Of a stretch of DNA of 5,613 nt, positions 5,606 to 5,613 are shown piece after piece. The stretch's first letter is position 1. Each line of letters opens with the position of its first letter. The notes under the pieces were generated by a model. It searched no databases. It was not told the DNA's origin and saw nothing but the letters and a program-made list of their open reading frames with translations. The position numbers and the translations under genes are program-made. Source of the stretch: Deltaproteobacteria bacterium. Its GTDB lineage: Bacteria > Desulfobacterota > GWC2-55-46 > DRQE01. Location of the stretch: assembly GCA_011371515.1 (NCBI GenBank), contig DRQE01000146.1, forward strand, positions 1 to 5,613, written 5' to 3'.

Positions 5606-5613
5606 TCTAAAAC

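Noticed and set aside
5548..5613. Leader peptide attenuator or T-box upstream of pheA
   Set aside because: Only 66 nt are visible; they contain no Phe-rich short frame, no terminator hairpin with T-run and no T-box-like element.

Overview
This window is one block of a bacterial aromatic amino acid operon, read entirely from the minus strand (right to left). In transcription order it holds: pheA (fused chorismate mutase/prephenate dehydratase with an ACT domain, 5547-4471), a HisC-family aminotransferase (4422-3298), aroF (type I-beta DAHP synthase with an N-terminal ferredoxin-like regulatory domain, 3301-2288), tyrA (prephenate/arogenate dehydrogenase, 2285-1407), aroA (class II EPSP synthase, 1414-113) and the first 38 codons of cmk (cytidylate kinase, 116 to the left edge). 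The only gaps are 48 nt between pheA and hisC and 2 nt between aroF and tyrA. The other three junctions overlap by 4, 8 and 4 nt. The right-hand 66 nt upstream of pheA are AT-rich and hold a candidate sigma70-type promoter.

Pathway logic: AroF makes the first committed shikimate-pathway intermediate and AroA performs the penultimate step to chorismate. PheA converts chorismate to prephenate and then phenylpyruvate, TyrA carries prephenate (or arogenate) towards tyrosine, and the HisC-type aminotransferase probably supplies the transamination for Phe and Tyr. The middle shikimate genes (aroB, aroD/Q, aroE, aroK, aroC) are not here. Feedback sensing is visible as a C-terminal ACT domain on PheA and an N-terminal ferredoxin-like domain on AroF, while TyrA has no ACT domain. 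The order pheA-hisC-tyrA-aroA-cmk matches the aromatic 'supraoperon' known from pseudomonads (which continues to rpsA), with a DAHP synthase inserted between hisC and tyrA.

Organism: bacterial. GC is near one half by eye, but codon use is distinctive. Isoleucine is overwhelmingly ATA (about 20 of 24 in tyrA by hand count) and arginine is mostly AGA/AGG (about 10 of 15). GTG and TTG starts occur beside ATG. This, the gene order and the Thermotoga-like DAHP synthase suggest a Nitrospirota- or Deltaproteobacteria/Thermodesulfobacteria-like lineage, possibly with thermophilic ancestry. That is a weak inference. I see no RNA gene, mobile element, CRISPR array or terminator.

Nothing here looks like an undescribed system. 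The points worth a second look are enzyme-level (class II EPSP synthase signature, missing NAD-selecting acid in TyrA, altered effector-site residue in AroF, Gln-to-Glu in the mutase site), plus small sequence motifs near the promoter and the pheA-hisC gap.
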